Origin: Candidatus Zixiibacteriota bacterium | GTDB taxonomy: Bacteria; Zixibacteria; MSB-5A5; GN15; PGXB01 | Direction: 5' to 3' | Length of the DNA stretch: 64,000 nucleotides | Assembly: GCA_016933955.1 (NCBI GenBank) | Contig: JAFGTT010000019.1 | Coordinates: 62,001-126,000 of the forward strand | Shown: positions 8,457 through 16,341 of the stretch, piece after piece | Layout of the letters: each line of letters opens with the position of its first letter | Position numbering within the stretch: the stretch's first letter is position 1 | The notes under the pieces: generated by a model | The model's input: only the letters and a program-made list of their open reading frames with translations | Database searches by the model: none | Told to the model about the DNA's origin: nothing | Program-made: the position numbers and the translations under genes

Positions 8457-9416
8457 ATGAAATCAAGACATCTTACAGTCGTCCTGGGGTTGGCCGCGAT
8501 GCTGTTGCTTTGCTCAGGTTCCCTTTGGGCCGATGAAAATAACCCGGATGCCGGAACCAGTGCCTTTTATTTCCTGAAAATACCGGTCGGGGCGCGGCCA
8601 ATGGCCATGGGCGGGGCTTTTACCGGGGTGGCCAACGATGAAACCTCACTCTACTATAACCCGGGTGGAATTGCTGATTTGAAAGGTAAACGGTATGTGG
8701 CCGGTTATAATAATAATGTATTCGATATGCAATCCGGATTCCTGGGATATATTCATCCGGTCGGCGAAAATCGCAAAGTGACGGTTTATTTAAACTATCT
8801 CAGCTATGGTGATTTTGTTGAGACCGACGATACCGGTCGGGTGCTTGGCACTTTTGGCGGAAGTGATTTGCTTTTTGCCGCCGGTTACGCGATGAATATC
8901 AATCCCAAACTGGCGGTGGGCGGAACGCTGAAACTTATTTATGAGAAAATCGATGATTTTTCGGCCACTGGTTTTGCGATCGATCTGGGGGCCAGGCTGG
9001 CCGTGGATAGGCAGCAGAGGACCCATGTCGGTGTCATGATTCAGAACCTGGGAAAGCAATTGTCAACTTTCGGTGATGGTGAAAAGGATCCCTTGCCTCT
9101 TGTTGTCCGGGGCGGGGTATCCTCGTATCTCAAGGGCCTGCCGCTCCTGATCGCCGGGGATTTAATTTATCCGACCGATAATGATCTTTATTTCGCCCTT
9201 GGCGGCGAACTTTTGGCTTTAAAACCACTGTATTTAAGATTGGGTTATTCCAATTTCGGTGAGAATTATAAAACGGGTTCCAGCAAGGATGATCTTTCGG
9301 GTTTCACGGCCGGATTCGGGGTGGATTATAAATATATGCAGATATCTTACACAATCACACCTCAGGCGGAATTGGGGACCAGTCATCGCATAACCTTAAC
9401 CGGAGGATTCCAATAA
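8457..9416 (+). CDS. PorV/PorQ family outer-membrane beta-barrel protein
   Basis: 319 residues with a signal peptide ending SLWA. The mature start carries the family hallmark FLKIPVGARPMAMGGAF and NDETSLYYNPGGIA, followed by alternating short strands and a C-terminal strand ending in aromatic GGFQ. Members of this FadL-related family sit in the outer membrane. PorV of type IX secretion is one, but many homologues in other phyla have no assigned role, and no other type IX genes are seen here. The ATG at 8457 has GTGAGG six bases upstream and is preferred to a start 17 codons earlier. Confidence 0.85.
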   Translation: MKSRHLTVVLGLAAMLLLCSGSLWADENNPDAGTSAFYFLKIPVGARPMAMGGAFTGVANDETSLYYNPGGIADLKGKRYVAGYNNNVFDMQSGFLGYIHPVGENRKVTVYLNYLSYGDFVETDDTGRVLGTFGGSDLLFAAGYAMNINPKLAVGGTLKLIYEKIDDFSATGFAIDLGARLAVDRQQRTHVGVMIQNLGKQLSTFGDGEKDPLPLVVRGGVSSYLKGLPLLIAGDLIYPTDNDLYFALGGELLALKPLYLRLGYSNFGENYKTGSSKDDLSGFTAGFGVDYKYMQISYTITPQAELGTSHRITLTGGFQ

Positions 9417-9433
9417 TCCGATTTAGAAAACAA

Positions 9434-9883
9434 ATGAATATCAGGATGTTGATCCTGATGATCGCGATATTGTTTCTGGCCGGATGTTCGGGGGGAACCG
9501 GCGGCGATTCGCCCAAGGATACGGTGGTCCGTCTGTTCGGGGCTATGGAACGGAATGATGCTCCGGCTATTGAGCATCTGGTCGATTTGCCGGCCCTGAT
9601 GGATCAAACACAGGAGGATTATGCACTCCAGCGGGATGAACCACGGGTATTTCATAATCCAGCCGAGATTCTGGATGATTTAACCGGTGACGGGATAACC
9701 AAAAAGCGCTGGTTCTCGATGCAGAGGGTGATCGGCAAGACGGAAATCCATGGGGATTCGGCTCTGGTCGAGGTATCGTTTCTTAATAAAAAGTTGGGTA
9801 TTCAGTATTACAATAAATTCGGTCTTCGCCATGTTGACGGCCGATGGTTGATTTACAGCTTCCGGACAATGTCAGGGAATTAG
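9434..9883 (+). CDS. NTF2-like (DUF4878-type) lipoprotein
   Basis: 149 residues. The signal peptide ends in FLAGCSGG, a clear lipobox. The mature part has SPKDTVVRLFGAMERND followed by later strands (KLGIQYYNKFGLRHVDGRWLIYSF, quoted in shortened sense), the pattern of small NTF2-like lipoprotein domains such as DUF4878 with a final '.dGkWkI' strand. It starts 17 bases after the PorV-like gene, so the lptE-porV-lipoprotein trio is probably one operon. Function unknown. Confidence 0.68.
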   Translation: MNIRMLILMIAILFLAGCSGGTGGDSPKDTVVRLFGAMERNDAPAIEHLVDLPALMDQTQEDYALQRDEPRVFHNPAEILDDLTGDGITKKRWFSMQRVIGKTEIHGDSALVEVSFLNKKLGIQYYNKFGLRHVDGRWLIYSFRTMSGN

Positions 9884-9961
9884 TATTTCCCGATTATTCC
9901 GATATAATTCTCGTCGGGTGAATGACCCGAGAGAATGATATTTAAATATTCAGGACGGGCT

Positions 9962-10216
9962 ATGGACCGAGGCAAAATTGTATCAATCGAACGTTCCAAA
10001 GGATACGGTTTTATTGAAATGGAAGACGGGGAAAAGGTGTTTTTTCATCAGCGCTGGCTTCGAAAGATAAAGTTTCGGCAGTTGAATGAAGGCGACGAGG
10101 TTGTTTTCACGATTAACATAGGTCCCCGTGGTCCGAGGGCATTCCATCTGAATCTTGCCGACCAGGAAATCCAGGAAATAAAAACAAAACGTATCGCCGA
10201 ACTATTCAAATATTAA
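9962..10216 (+). CDS. Cold-shock-domain protein
   Basis: 84 residues forming a single cold-shock (OB-fold) domain. GKIVSIERSKGYGFIEMEDG and KVFFHQRWL correspond to the RNP1 and RNP2 nucleic-acid-binding strands. The C-terminus ends in a short Lys/Glu-rich helix rather than the usual stop after the fifth strand. Such proteins bind single-stranded RNA or DNA in the cytoplasm. The ATG at 9962 is preceded by AGGACGG; an in-frame ATG at 9935 would add nine residues. A folded non-coding element follows at 10237. Confidence 0.82.
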   Translation: MDRGKIVSIERSKGYGFIEMEDGEKVFFHQRWLRKIKFRQLNEGDEVVFTINIGPRGPRAFHLNLADQEIQEIKTKRIAELFKY

Positions 10217-10236
10217 TCCAATCAAACAATAAAAAG

Positions 10237-10301
10237 GGAAGCTTACCGTGTAGACGGAGACAGAGGGGGAAATCCCCGTCGTATTCCCTCGGCAAACTTC
10301 C
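10237..10301 (+). ncRNA. Possible structured RNA downstream of cold-shock gene
   Basis: GGAAG (10237-10241) pairs with CTTCC (10297-10301), and just inside TTACCG pairs with CGGCAA with one mismatch. The interior can fold further as GACGG with CCGTC, or as GAGGG with CCCTC, two mutually exclusive helices. No T-run follows. It could be a 3' UTR structure or a small RNA; I do not match it to a known family. Confidence 0.3.
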
Positions 10302-10624
10302 ATTATAAAAATATTACGGCCGGCATAATTTGTCAAGGATTATCTGCCTGCTAACCGATTCAGAATAACTACATAATGGATCAAAGTAGGCGATGAATCC
10401 GATTTGTGGCCCAACGTGATGACTGTAAGTAACTATAATACAAATAATTATAAGTCGGGCTTAATGGCCTTCGATTACAGACGACATTTCTCAAAGCATA
10501 TTTTTATTATATTTTTGGATTGCCTGGCTTATCCGGTTGACCGGAGGTAAAGATTTATTTAACTTATATTAATCGGCACCCGATCATGGGTTGTTATCTG
10601 CGATTCTTATCTGTGATTGATTCC

Positions 10625-10737
10625 TGTGGATTGGGTGTGGATAACACATTGAGAAAACTATTCAATCCTGCGGAGTGAATGTTTTTATGGCTGGAATGGC
10701 AATTAATCCCAATTGATTGTTGGTAATATGTGGATAA
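10625..10737. other. Cluster of DnaA-box-like sequences
   Basis: TGTGGATAA, the exact complement of the DnaA box TTATCCACA, occurs at 10636-10644 and again at 10729-10737. TGTGGATTG at 10625-10633 is a seven-of-nine match in the same orientation. An AT-rich stretch lies to the left. This could be a replication-origin or DnaA-titration site; dnaA and dnaN are not in the window. Confidence 0.4.
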
Positions 10738-10798
10738 AGTTGTGATAGTCTTTTAATAAACTGCCTGACGATGTGGGCAGGCGCAAGGAGGATTGGCG

Positions 10799-11095
10799 AT
10801 GCAGACTTTTATTTTGATGACTAAGCTTTCGACCGATGTTTCGAAGCGGATGAAAGACCGCGCCAAAATCGGTCGCGCCTGGCTGGAGCAGGTCAGGGAA
10901 AAATGCCCCGAGGTTAAATTCGTGGCGCATTATGCTCTTCTGGGCGGTTACGATTTCATGGATATTTACGAAGCTCCCAACGAAGAGGTGGCGGCCAAGG
11001 TTTCCATGATTTCGATGACTCATAGGGCTTTTGAGGCCCAGAGCTGGACCGCGATTCCATATAGACGTTTTGTCGAACTGACCGAAGAGATCTGA
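10799..11095 (+). CDS. GYD-domain protein
   Basis: 98 residues, a complete small alpha/beta protein. MQTFILMTKLS at the start and the LLGGYDFMDIYEAP motif identify the GYD family, named after Gly-Tyr-Asp. It ends with a segment on pairing helices and SWTAIPYRRF. The family is cytosolic, probably a dimeric ferredoxin-like fold, and has no firmly assigned role. AAGGAGG at 10785-10791 lies seven bases from the ATG, so translation should be efficient. The gene is isolated from its neighbours. Confidence 0.88.
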   Translation: MQTFILMTKLSTDVSKRMKDRAKIGRAWLEQVREKCPEVKFVAHYALLGGYDFMDIYEAPNEEVAAKVSMISMTHRAFEAQSWTAIPYRRFVELTEEI

Positions 11096-11207
11096 CCATT
11101 AGCAAACTTGAAAATTCGAATGTAATGGGTTATTGTACATCAGGATCATGGTGGAAGACAAATCTAATTTAAGTGATTTTTCGGATTTTTAGTAAAAGAT
11201 ATTCGGT

Positions 11208-11858
11208 ATGAATGAGTCCTATTCGAATTATTATCCGATTGAGAAGGTCAGGCCAAGTCTCTGGTACGTCGCCTTCGGGGTTATGGTCGGAGTGTTCGGA
11301 ACGGCGGTTTTTATCTGGTTTCTGTATGACAGGGTAATTCATATGGCCGATGATTTTCAGCGGGTGGTGGTACCGGGAAGGGCGGTTATGGAATTTAGGG
11401 GTCCGGGCAATTATACCATTTTCCATGAGTATCGCAGTGTTGTCGGCGGACGGATATTTGGTTCGGATGACAATATCGCCGGACTTCAGATCAGACTGGT
11501 CAAACTGGAAGGCTATGAAGAAATTTTCTTGGAAGAAACTCCGGGCAGATCATCTTATGAATTCGAAGATCGCGACGGCTATTCGCTGTATGATTTTAAT
11601 ATAATAGAGCCGGGGTCATATCTTCTGGAAGCCTGGTATCCTGGAGTGGGGTCTTCCGCTACGGGTAAGGAAACGGTTCTGGCGGTGGGCCGGGATTTTA
11701 TGAAACGCCTTTTGACGACTGTTATTATTTCAATTGTTATCATGGTTGTCAGCTGGGTTCTGGCTGTCATTATCATTATTACAACCATGGTTAAAAGAAA
11801 AAGGAATCGTCAAGAGGTTCTGGCCTATCAATCAGGTCGGCCCCATATTGCCGGTTAA
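11208..11858 (+). CDS. Hypothetical membrane protein with two transmembrane segments
   Basis: 216 residues, family not recognised. A first membrane segment lies at about residues 19-42 (WYVAFGVMVGVFG onward) and a second at about 168-192, followed by a basic KRKRNR tail that should be cytoplasmic. Between them is an extracytoplasmic beta-rich domain of about 120 residues (GPGNYTIFHEY, EPGSYLLEAWYPG) that looks like a small jelly-roll or immunoglobulin-like sandwich. It is followed after 23 bases by the DUF2779 nuclease gene, and co-transcription is possible. Confidence 0.6.
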   Translation: MNESYSNYYPIEKVRPSLWYVAFGVMVGVFGTAVFIWFLYDRVIHMADDFQRVVVPGRAVMEFRGPGNYTIFHEYRSVVGGRIFGSDDNIAGLQIRLVKLEGYEEIFLEETPGRSSYEFEDRDGYSLYDFNIIEPGSYLLEAWYPGVGSSATGKETVLAVGRDFMKRLLTTVIISIVIMVVSWVLAVIIIITTMVKRKRNRQEVLAYQSGRPHIAG

Positions 11859-11881
11859 TTTCGTAATAGAGTGGGGGAATA

Positions 11882-13351
11882 ATGTCATATATGACCAAAT
11901 CGGATTTTCTGGCGGGGATGGAATGCCGGATGAGATTATGGTTTGCCGCGCACCCGCCTGATAATCTTCCGGGACCGGGCCCGGTTGAAATATATCGAAT
12001 GAAATCAGGAATTGAAGTAGGGCGGGAGGCCTGGAATTTATTCCCCGGTGGCCGCTCAGCCGAGAATGGTGATGGGAATCAGGCGGAAAATCTGGAAACA
12101 ACCATGCGTTTGGTTGAGGATGAGAATGTCCCGGCTATTTTTGAAGGGAGTTTTCTTTTCGATAATATTTTGATACGGGCCGATATCCTGCAACGTCTCA
12201 ATGGTGGTAGATGGAATCTGGTGGAAGTGAAATCGAGTACCGGGGTTAACAAGGAAAAGCATCTCTGGGATGTCTGGATTCAGTATTATGTGTTATCCCG
12301 TCTTGGTTTTGAACTGGAACAGGCGGGGATCCTGCATCTTAACCGGAATTACCGATATGATGGCAATTCTCATAATTATTCCGGGCTATTCGCGTTTTTC
12401 GATCTGAAACCCGAGATTGATCCCATGAATAATCTTCTCGGGCCGGCCATCGACTGGTTCAAGGATATAATTAAGGGCCCCAAACCGGAACTCCCCGAAT
12501 TGGACCGGGCCTGTAAAGAATGCGGATTATCGGCCTTTTGCCGGGATGATATCCCTGATGATTGGGTGGCATACCTGCCCCGTCTCAGTTCGAGCAAATG
12601 GGATCTTCTGGCCTCGATGAATATCAGGGAGATATGTAAAATTCCATCCGATTTCAGCTTGACGCCAACCCAGAACATGATTCGCGGATGCGTAATGGAT
12701 AATGTCGAATATGTCAATCCCGATCTCGGAGAACAACTGGGCAGTTTGAAATATCCCCTTTATTTTCTTGATTTTGAGACCGTTTCGACCGCTATTCCGC
12801 GCCTGTCCGGAACCTGTCCCTACCAGGTGATTCCTTTTCAGTGGTCATGCCATATTCTCCGCCGGGATAACTCAATCGACCATAATGAATTTCTTCATGA
12901 TCGACCGACCGACCCCCGGATTCCTTTTATTGAATCACTTCTGAACTGCCTTGGCGATGAGGGAAGCATTCTGCACTATACTTCCTTCGAGAAAGTGATT
13001 CTATCGAACCTGGCGAAGGAATTCCCGGTCGTCGCCGGCCGGATTGAGGCCATTGGGGCTCGCCTGGTTGACCAGTGCCGTCTGATTATGGGAAATTACT
13101 ATCACCCTGCATTCAAAGGTTCCTATTCCATCAAACAGGTTTTGCCGGCGATGTTTTCCGATGATGGCAACGGCTGGAGTGATCTTGATATCAAGGATGG
13201 CAGTACGGCTATGGCTAAATACCTTGAAATGATATCACCTGATAAAAACGGGCAGGATAGAGATTCTCTCAGGGAGTCATTACTTCGTTATTGCGAGCAG
13301 GATACCTGGGCCATGGTCAGAATCCATGATTATCTCCAGGGGAAAGTCTGA
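11882..13351 (+). CDS. DUF2779 protein: Cas4-like Fe-S nuclease domain plus DEDD-type exonuclease domain
   Basis: 489 residues in two modules. The N-terminal half (1-225) has the Cas4/RecB layout: Cys15, an RADIL Asp, the EVK of LVEVKSSTG, then C211-x2-C214-x5-C220. That is one early plus three late cysteines, as in Fe-S Cas4 nucleases. The C-terminal half (about 290-489) is the DUF2779 region, with D297-F-E299 in YFLDFETV, HYTSFEK, and a closing D474 in YCEQDTW. These acidic residues suit a DEDD/RNase-H-fold 3'-5' exonuclease. Both active centres look intact. No CRISPR array or cas gene is nearby. The likely role is DNA end processing or defence, but that is inference. Confidence 0.85.
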   Translation: MSYMTKSDFLAGMECRMRLWFAAHPPDNLPGPGPVEIYRMKSGIEVGREAWNLFPGGRSAENGDGNQAENLETTMRLVEDENVPAIFEGSFLFDNILIRADILQRLNGGRWNLVEVKSSTGVNKEKHLWDVWIQYYVLSRLGFELEQAGILHLNRNYRYDGNSHNYSGLFAFFDLKPEIDPMNNLLGPAIDWFKDIIKGPKPELPELDRACKECGLSAFCRDDIPDDWVAYLPRLSSSKWDLLASMNIREICKIPSDFSLTPTQNMIRGCVMDNVEYVNPDLGEQLGSLKYPLYFLDFETVSTAIPRLSGTCPYQVIPFQWSCHILRRDNSIDHNEFLHDRPTDPRIPFIESLLNCLGDEGSILHYTSFEKVILSNLAKEFPVVAGRIEAIGARLVDQCRLIMGNYYHPAFKGSYSIKQVLPAMFSDDGNGWSDLDIKDGSTAMAKYLEMISPDKNGQDRDSLRESLLRYCEQDTWAMVRIHDYLQGKV

Positions 13352-13560
13352 TTATCTATTTAACCGGATCAATGGATGAGGCCGGCTTTCCCCTTTAAAA
13401 CATAAAAATTTTATTGTTTTTTTGGGAGCAATATAATTATTATATTAAATTGATGTCCGGAGAATCTAATAAGGGGCAATATAATAGTATTAAATAATAA
13501 TATAATCAAGATTGGCCTGCGATATCGGGCGAGTCGATAAATCCGGAAGGAGGATTGATA

Positions 13561-14022
13561 GTGTTCAAGGAATTCAAGGAATTTGCCATGCGGGGCAATG
13601 TCGTGGATATGGCCGTCGGTATAATTATCGGCGCCGCTTTCGGTACCATTGTTAAATCACTGGTAGCCGATGTCATTATGCCGCCGATCGGTCTGTTACT
13701 CGGCAATGTTGATTTTTCCAACCTGTTTATTGTTCTCAAGCAGGGAGCCACGCCGGGACCTTACCTGGCCCTGGCCGACGCCCAGGCCTCCGGCGCAGTA
13801 AGCATCAACTATGGAGCTTTCATTAATACGGTTATTAGTTTCCTGATTGTGGCTTTCGCGGTATTCATGATTATCAGGAGTATCAATAAACTGAAACGGC
13901 ATGAGGAAAAACCACCCGAGGCCCCGACCACCAAGGAATGTCCTTTCTGTCTTTCAACGATTCCGATCAAGGCCAAGCGTTGCGCCCACTGCACCGCCGA
14001 TCTGGGTGTAACAGAAGGGTAA
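13561..14022 (+). CDS. mscL: Large-conductance mechanosensitive channel with C-terminal zinc ribbon
   Basis: 153 residues. The GTG start, six bases after AAGGAGG, gives the classic MscL opening [24 protein letters not shown], first membrane helix included (quoted as two overlapping motifs [14 protein letters not shown] and [10 protein letters not shown]). The second helix is at about 85-108 ([16 protein letters not shown]). MscL opens under osmotic downshock to release solutes. Instead of the usual short helix end, the protein closes with C127-x2-C130-x10-C141-x2-C144, a zinc-ribbon-like knuckle on the cytoplasmic side. Such extended MscL proteins exist in several phyla; how metal affects gating is unknown to me. 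Confidence 0.95.
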   Translation: MFKEFKEFAMRGNVVDMAVGIIIGAAFGTIVKSLVADVIMPPIGLLLGNVDFSNLFIVLKQGATPGPYLALADAQASGAVSINYGAFINTVISFLIVAFAVFMIIRSINKLKRHEEKPPEAPTTKECPFCLSTIPIKAKRCAHCTADLGVTEG

Positions 14023-14090
14023 GAAAAGCGACCTTTAAATTAATCGGTAATATTCGATTTACGGCATTAAATACTATATAGTGGAAAGTG

Positions 14091-14122
14091 TCGGGTGTGG
14101 AAACATGCCCGATATTTTTTTT
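14091..14122 (+). terminator. Intrinsic terminator after mscL
   Basis: TCGGGTGTG (14091-14099) pairs with CATGCCCGA (14104-14112) around a GAAA tetraloop, with two G-T pairs, followed by TATTTTTTTT. It closes the mscL transcript. Confidence 0.82.
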
Positions 14123-14239
14123 GTGAGTCCTCTGAAAAACGAAAGGGCGATCAAAAGCCCGACGATAAATGAAACTTTTATATAAAAAAATGAGTCTATT
14201 TCAATATATCACAACCATAGATGGCGGAGGGCAATTGCT

Positions 14240-15211
14240 TTGAAAAAAACCATCTTACTTTTCCTGATATTGTACTGCAGTACGGTTCAGGCCGCTTCGG
14301 TGGGGCTGATGGTCAAGGATTGCGGTATCAGTTTCGGCAACTCGCCGCGCCTGAACGGACTTAGAATCAATGTGGTCGATAAGCATGTCGAAGCTGTTAA
14401 CGGATTAAACTTGACTCTCTGGGTCCCCGGGAAAAATCCGGATTTCGTCATGAACGGTCTGGCAGTCGGTCTTATCGCTCCTGATGCCCGGCGGCTCAAT
14501 GGTGTTACTATCGGCGGTATCGGAGTGGCCTGCGATCAAGGCTGCGGACTGGCGGTCGGACCGATCGGGGTCGGAGCGGATGATTTCACCGGGGTCGCCG
14601 TCGGAGGAATCGGCATCGGCGGGGACCGAGTGACCGGGGTCGCTCTTGGAGGTCTGGGAGTCGGGGCTGACGATTTCACCGGTCTGGCCCTCGGCGGATT
14701 GGGTGTTGGTAGTGACAGAATGACCGGTCTGGCCATAGGGGGACTTGGTGTCGGGGCGGATAAACTGATCGGAGTGGCGATCGGCGGTCTTGGGGTCGGT
14801 TCCGATAATATTACCGGAGCCGCGATCGGCGGTCTGGGAGTTGGTGGAGACAGGTTGAACGGTATGTTTATCGGGGGTCTGGGAGTCGGCGGTGACAAGA
14901 TGACAGGTTTATTTGTCGGTGGTTTGGCGGTCGGGGGTGATGAGATCAGCGGTCTGGTTCTGGCCGGCGGTGTGGTGGGAGGAGATTTAATTAGAGGCGG
15001 CACGATTGCCGGGCTGGGAATCAAGGCCGATGAATTGAAAGGTTTTAAAATTGCGCCATACTGTCATGCCGGAACAGAAATGGCCGGAGTCTCGATTGCG
15101 ATAGTGAATATTGCCCGAAATTTAAAGGGCCTCCAGATAGGTCTAATCAATATCGCCCACAATAATTCGGCCCCGTTTAAGGTAACGCCTCTGTTTAATT
15201 ATCATAAATAA
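14240..15211 (+). CDS. Exported 15-residue-repeat protein (LA_2272-like surface repeat)
   Basis: 323 residues with a signal peptide (MKKTILLFLILY ... VQA). After an N-terminal part it has twelve tandem units with consensus [VLA]AIGGLGVGxDxxTG, then a tail LKGLQIGLINIAHNN that resembles the LA_2272-type surface repeat proteins. The Gly- and hydrophobic-rich 15-residue period suggests a regular beta solenoid exposed in the periplasm or at the surface. TTG at 14240 is chosen because GGAGGG lies eight bases upstream and it begins the signal peptide; no in-frame ATG fits. The partner or ligand is unknown. Confidence 0.75.
   Translation: MKKTILLFLILYCSTVQAASVGLMVKDCGISFGNSPRLNGLRINVVDKHVEAVNGLNLTLWVPGKNPDFVMNGLAVGLIAPDARRLNGVTIGGIGVACDQGCGLAVGPIGVGADDFTGVAVGGIGIGGDRVTGVALGGLGVGADDFTGLALGGLGVGSDRMTGLAIGGLGVGADKLIGVAIGGLGVGSDNITGAAIGGLGVGGDRLNGMFIGGLGVGGDKMTGLFVGGLAVGGDEISGLVLAGGVVGGDLIRGGTIAGLGIKADELKGFKIAPYCHAGTEMAGVSIAIVNIARNLKGLQIGLINIAHNNSAPFKVTPLFNYHK
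14504..15043 (+). repeat. Twelve 45-base coding tandem repeats
   Basis: Each 45-base unit encodes one 15-residue GGLGVG-type repeat of the surface protein. The units keep frame but differ at many synonymous sites, so the array is old rather than a fresh slippage product. The last two units are the most divergent. Confidence 0.85.
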
Positions 15212-15300
15212 GCAGCGGCCTTCCCGCTCGCAGGGCTTGGGGTGAGATCTTTCTGTTGGCCCGGCCTGACCGGATAAAGGACCGGCGGCGCCGTGCCCTT

Positions 15301-15915
15301 TTAAAGGCAATTAGGGTCCGGGCCGTTTCCGTATAAGTACATAGCCAGATAGTTGATATCCAGAATATTAAGATGTCCATCGTTATTAATGTCGGCATTT
15401 TCGAAAATGACGGGCGATGGGCCGCTCAAATAGAGATATCTGGTAAGATAAACGATATCCAAAACATTGACAACACTATCATCATTGATATCAGCACATG
15501 AACTGAAGCTGGTATAATAGATATTCGAAATGGCCGACCAGTTCATAACTTCGTCGGCGGTTTTCAGAGCAATCAGGTAAACCTGACCGCTATCCAGCCC
15601 GGAGATAGTAAAACTTTCATGAGTCCCGGCCGGTTCCGGCCGGGGTTCACAACAGACGGTATCGGCCCGGTTCCACCAGGAATCGATATCATTGCCGACC
15701 GGATTGGTCGAGATACGGATATCGTACAGGTAGGCCTGACCTTTATTCATGTCATCACCGGGAGCGGTCCAGTGAAAGGTCACGGAGTTGCCGCTGATAA
15801 TCAGGGTCGGCTTATACGAGGCATGAACGACCTGAAGACAGGTTGACAGGAAAAATACGGCGGTGAGGATAAAAACGTGCAGAATGACGCTATCGCGTCC
15901 TGATGCGAAAGCCAT
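15301..15915 (-). CDS. Secreted FN3 protein with type I dockerin domain
   Basis: About 204 residues. After a signal peptide (MAFASGRDSVILHVF ... VVHA) comes a fibronectin-type-III-like domain (VTFHWTAPGDD, SGLDSGQVYLIALKT). The C-terminus carries two Ca-binding dockerin half-repeats, CADINDDSVVNVLDIVYL and NADINNDGHLNILDINYL, each with the Asp/Asn loop and helix. Dockerins dock onto cohesins in cellulosomes, but in many uncultured Gram-negatives they occur at the ends of secreted proteins without a known scaffold. The ATG at 15915 has GGGGG upstream; starts up to 15978 are open. No cohesin is seen in the window. Confidence 0.8.
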   Translation of the reverse strand: MAFASGRDSVILHVFILTAVFFLSTCLQVVHASYKPTLIISGNSVTFHWTAPGDDMNKGQAYLYDIRISTNPVGNDIDSWWNRADTVCCEPRPEPAGTHESFTISGLDSGQVYLIALKTADEVMNWSAISNIYYTSFSSCADINDDSVVNVLDIVYLTRYLYLSGPSPVIFENADINNDGHLNILDINYLAMYLYGNGPDPNCL

Positions 15916-16341
15916 CAAAACCCCCATAGTAACGATTGTTAACATCACACCGATCGGAACGTCCCCTGTTCCGACCACTTCAACCCAAAATCGTTAACTA
16001 CCCTCGATAGGCTTTCAAGTCTCCTTAAAATCCTCTGCTCGGCGGAATCGGTTTCGGGCCTTTTAATCCTGTTCCCATCAGGAATAAAGCAGTTAGAACC
16101 CGCATTTCGCCCATGTTTACGTTATTTTCCCGCAATATATGTTCTTCAAACATTGATGCAAGTTAATTATGACAATGAGTTAAAAATGTTGGTGCATTAT
16201 GTTCGTTACAAGACATGGCACAATGATACACCGCCGTCCTTTATTTAAAGCTCTACCAGGGAGTAAATTTTACTTGAATTCTTTCGGTCGCGATAGTATC
16301 TATTCGGGAGATTCTTTGTTTGAAATCCGGGAGATATAATT
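15916..16341. other. 426-base non-coding stretch between divergent genes
   Basis: No gene is supported. It must hold the promoters of the dockerin gene (minus) and of the DUF1028 gene (plus). For the latter, TTGAAT at 16274 and TATCTA at 16297 with a 17-base spacer are a weak candidate. Nothing else stands out. Confidence 0.5.

Larger units (their letters stand above)
10217..10798. other. 582-base non-coding stretch with folded element and DnaA-box cluster
   Basis: No convincing gene on either strand. It holds the paired element at 10237-10301, AT-rich sequence around 10490-10580, and the DnaA-box group at 10625-10737. The right end carries the AAGGAGG ribosome site of the next gene. Confidence 0.6.

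Noticed and set aside
11882-13351. CRISPR-associated cas4
   Set aside because: The domain is Cas4-like, but there is no array, cas1 or cas2 in the window, and the C-terminal half is DUF2779.
14536-15024. 162-codon minus-strand frame and a CRISPR-like periodicity
   Set aside because: The 45-base period comes from coding repeats of the plus-strand surface protein; units vary and have no spacers, so it is neither a second gene nor a CRISPR array.
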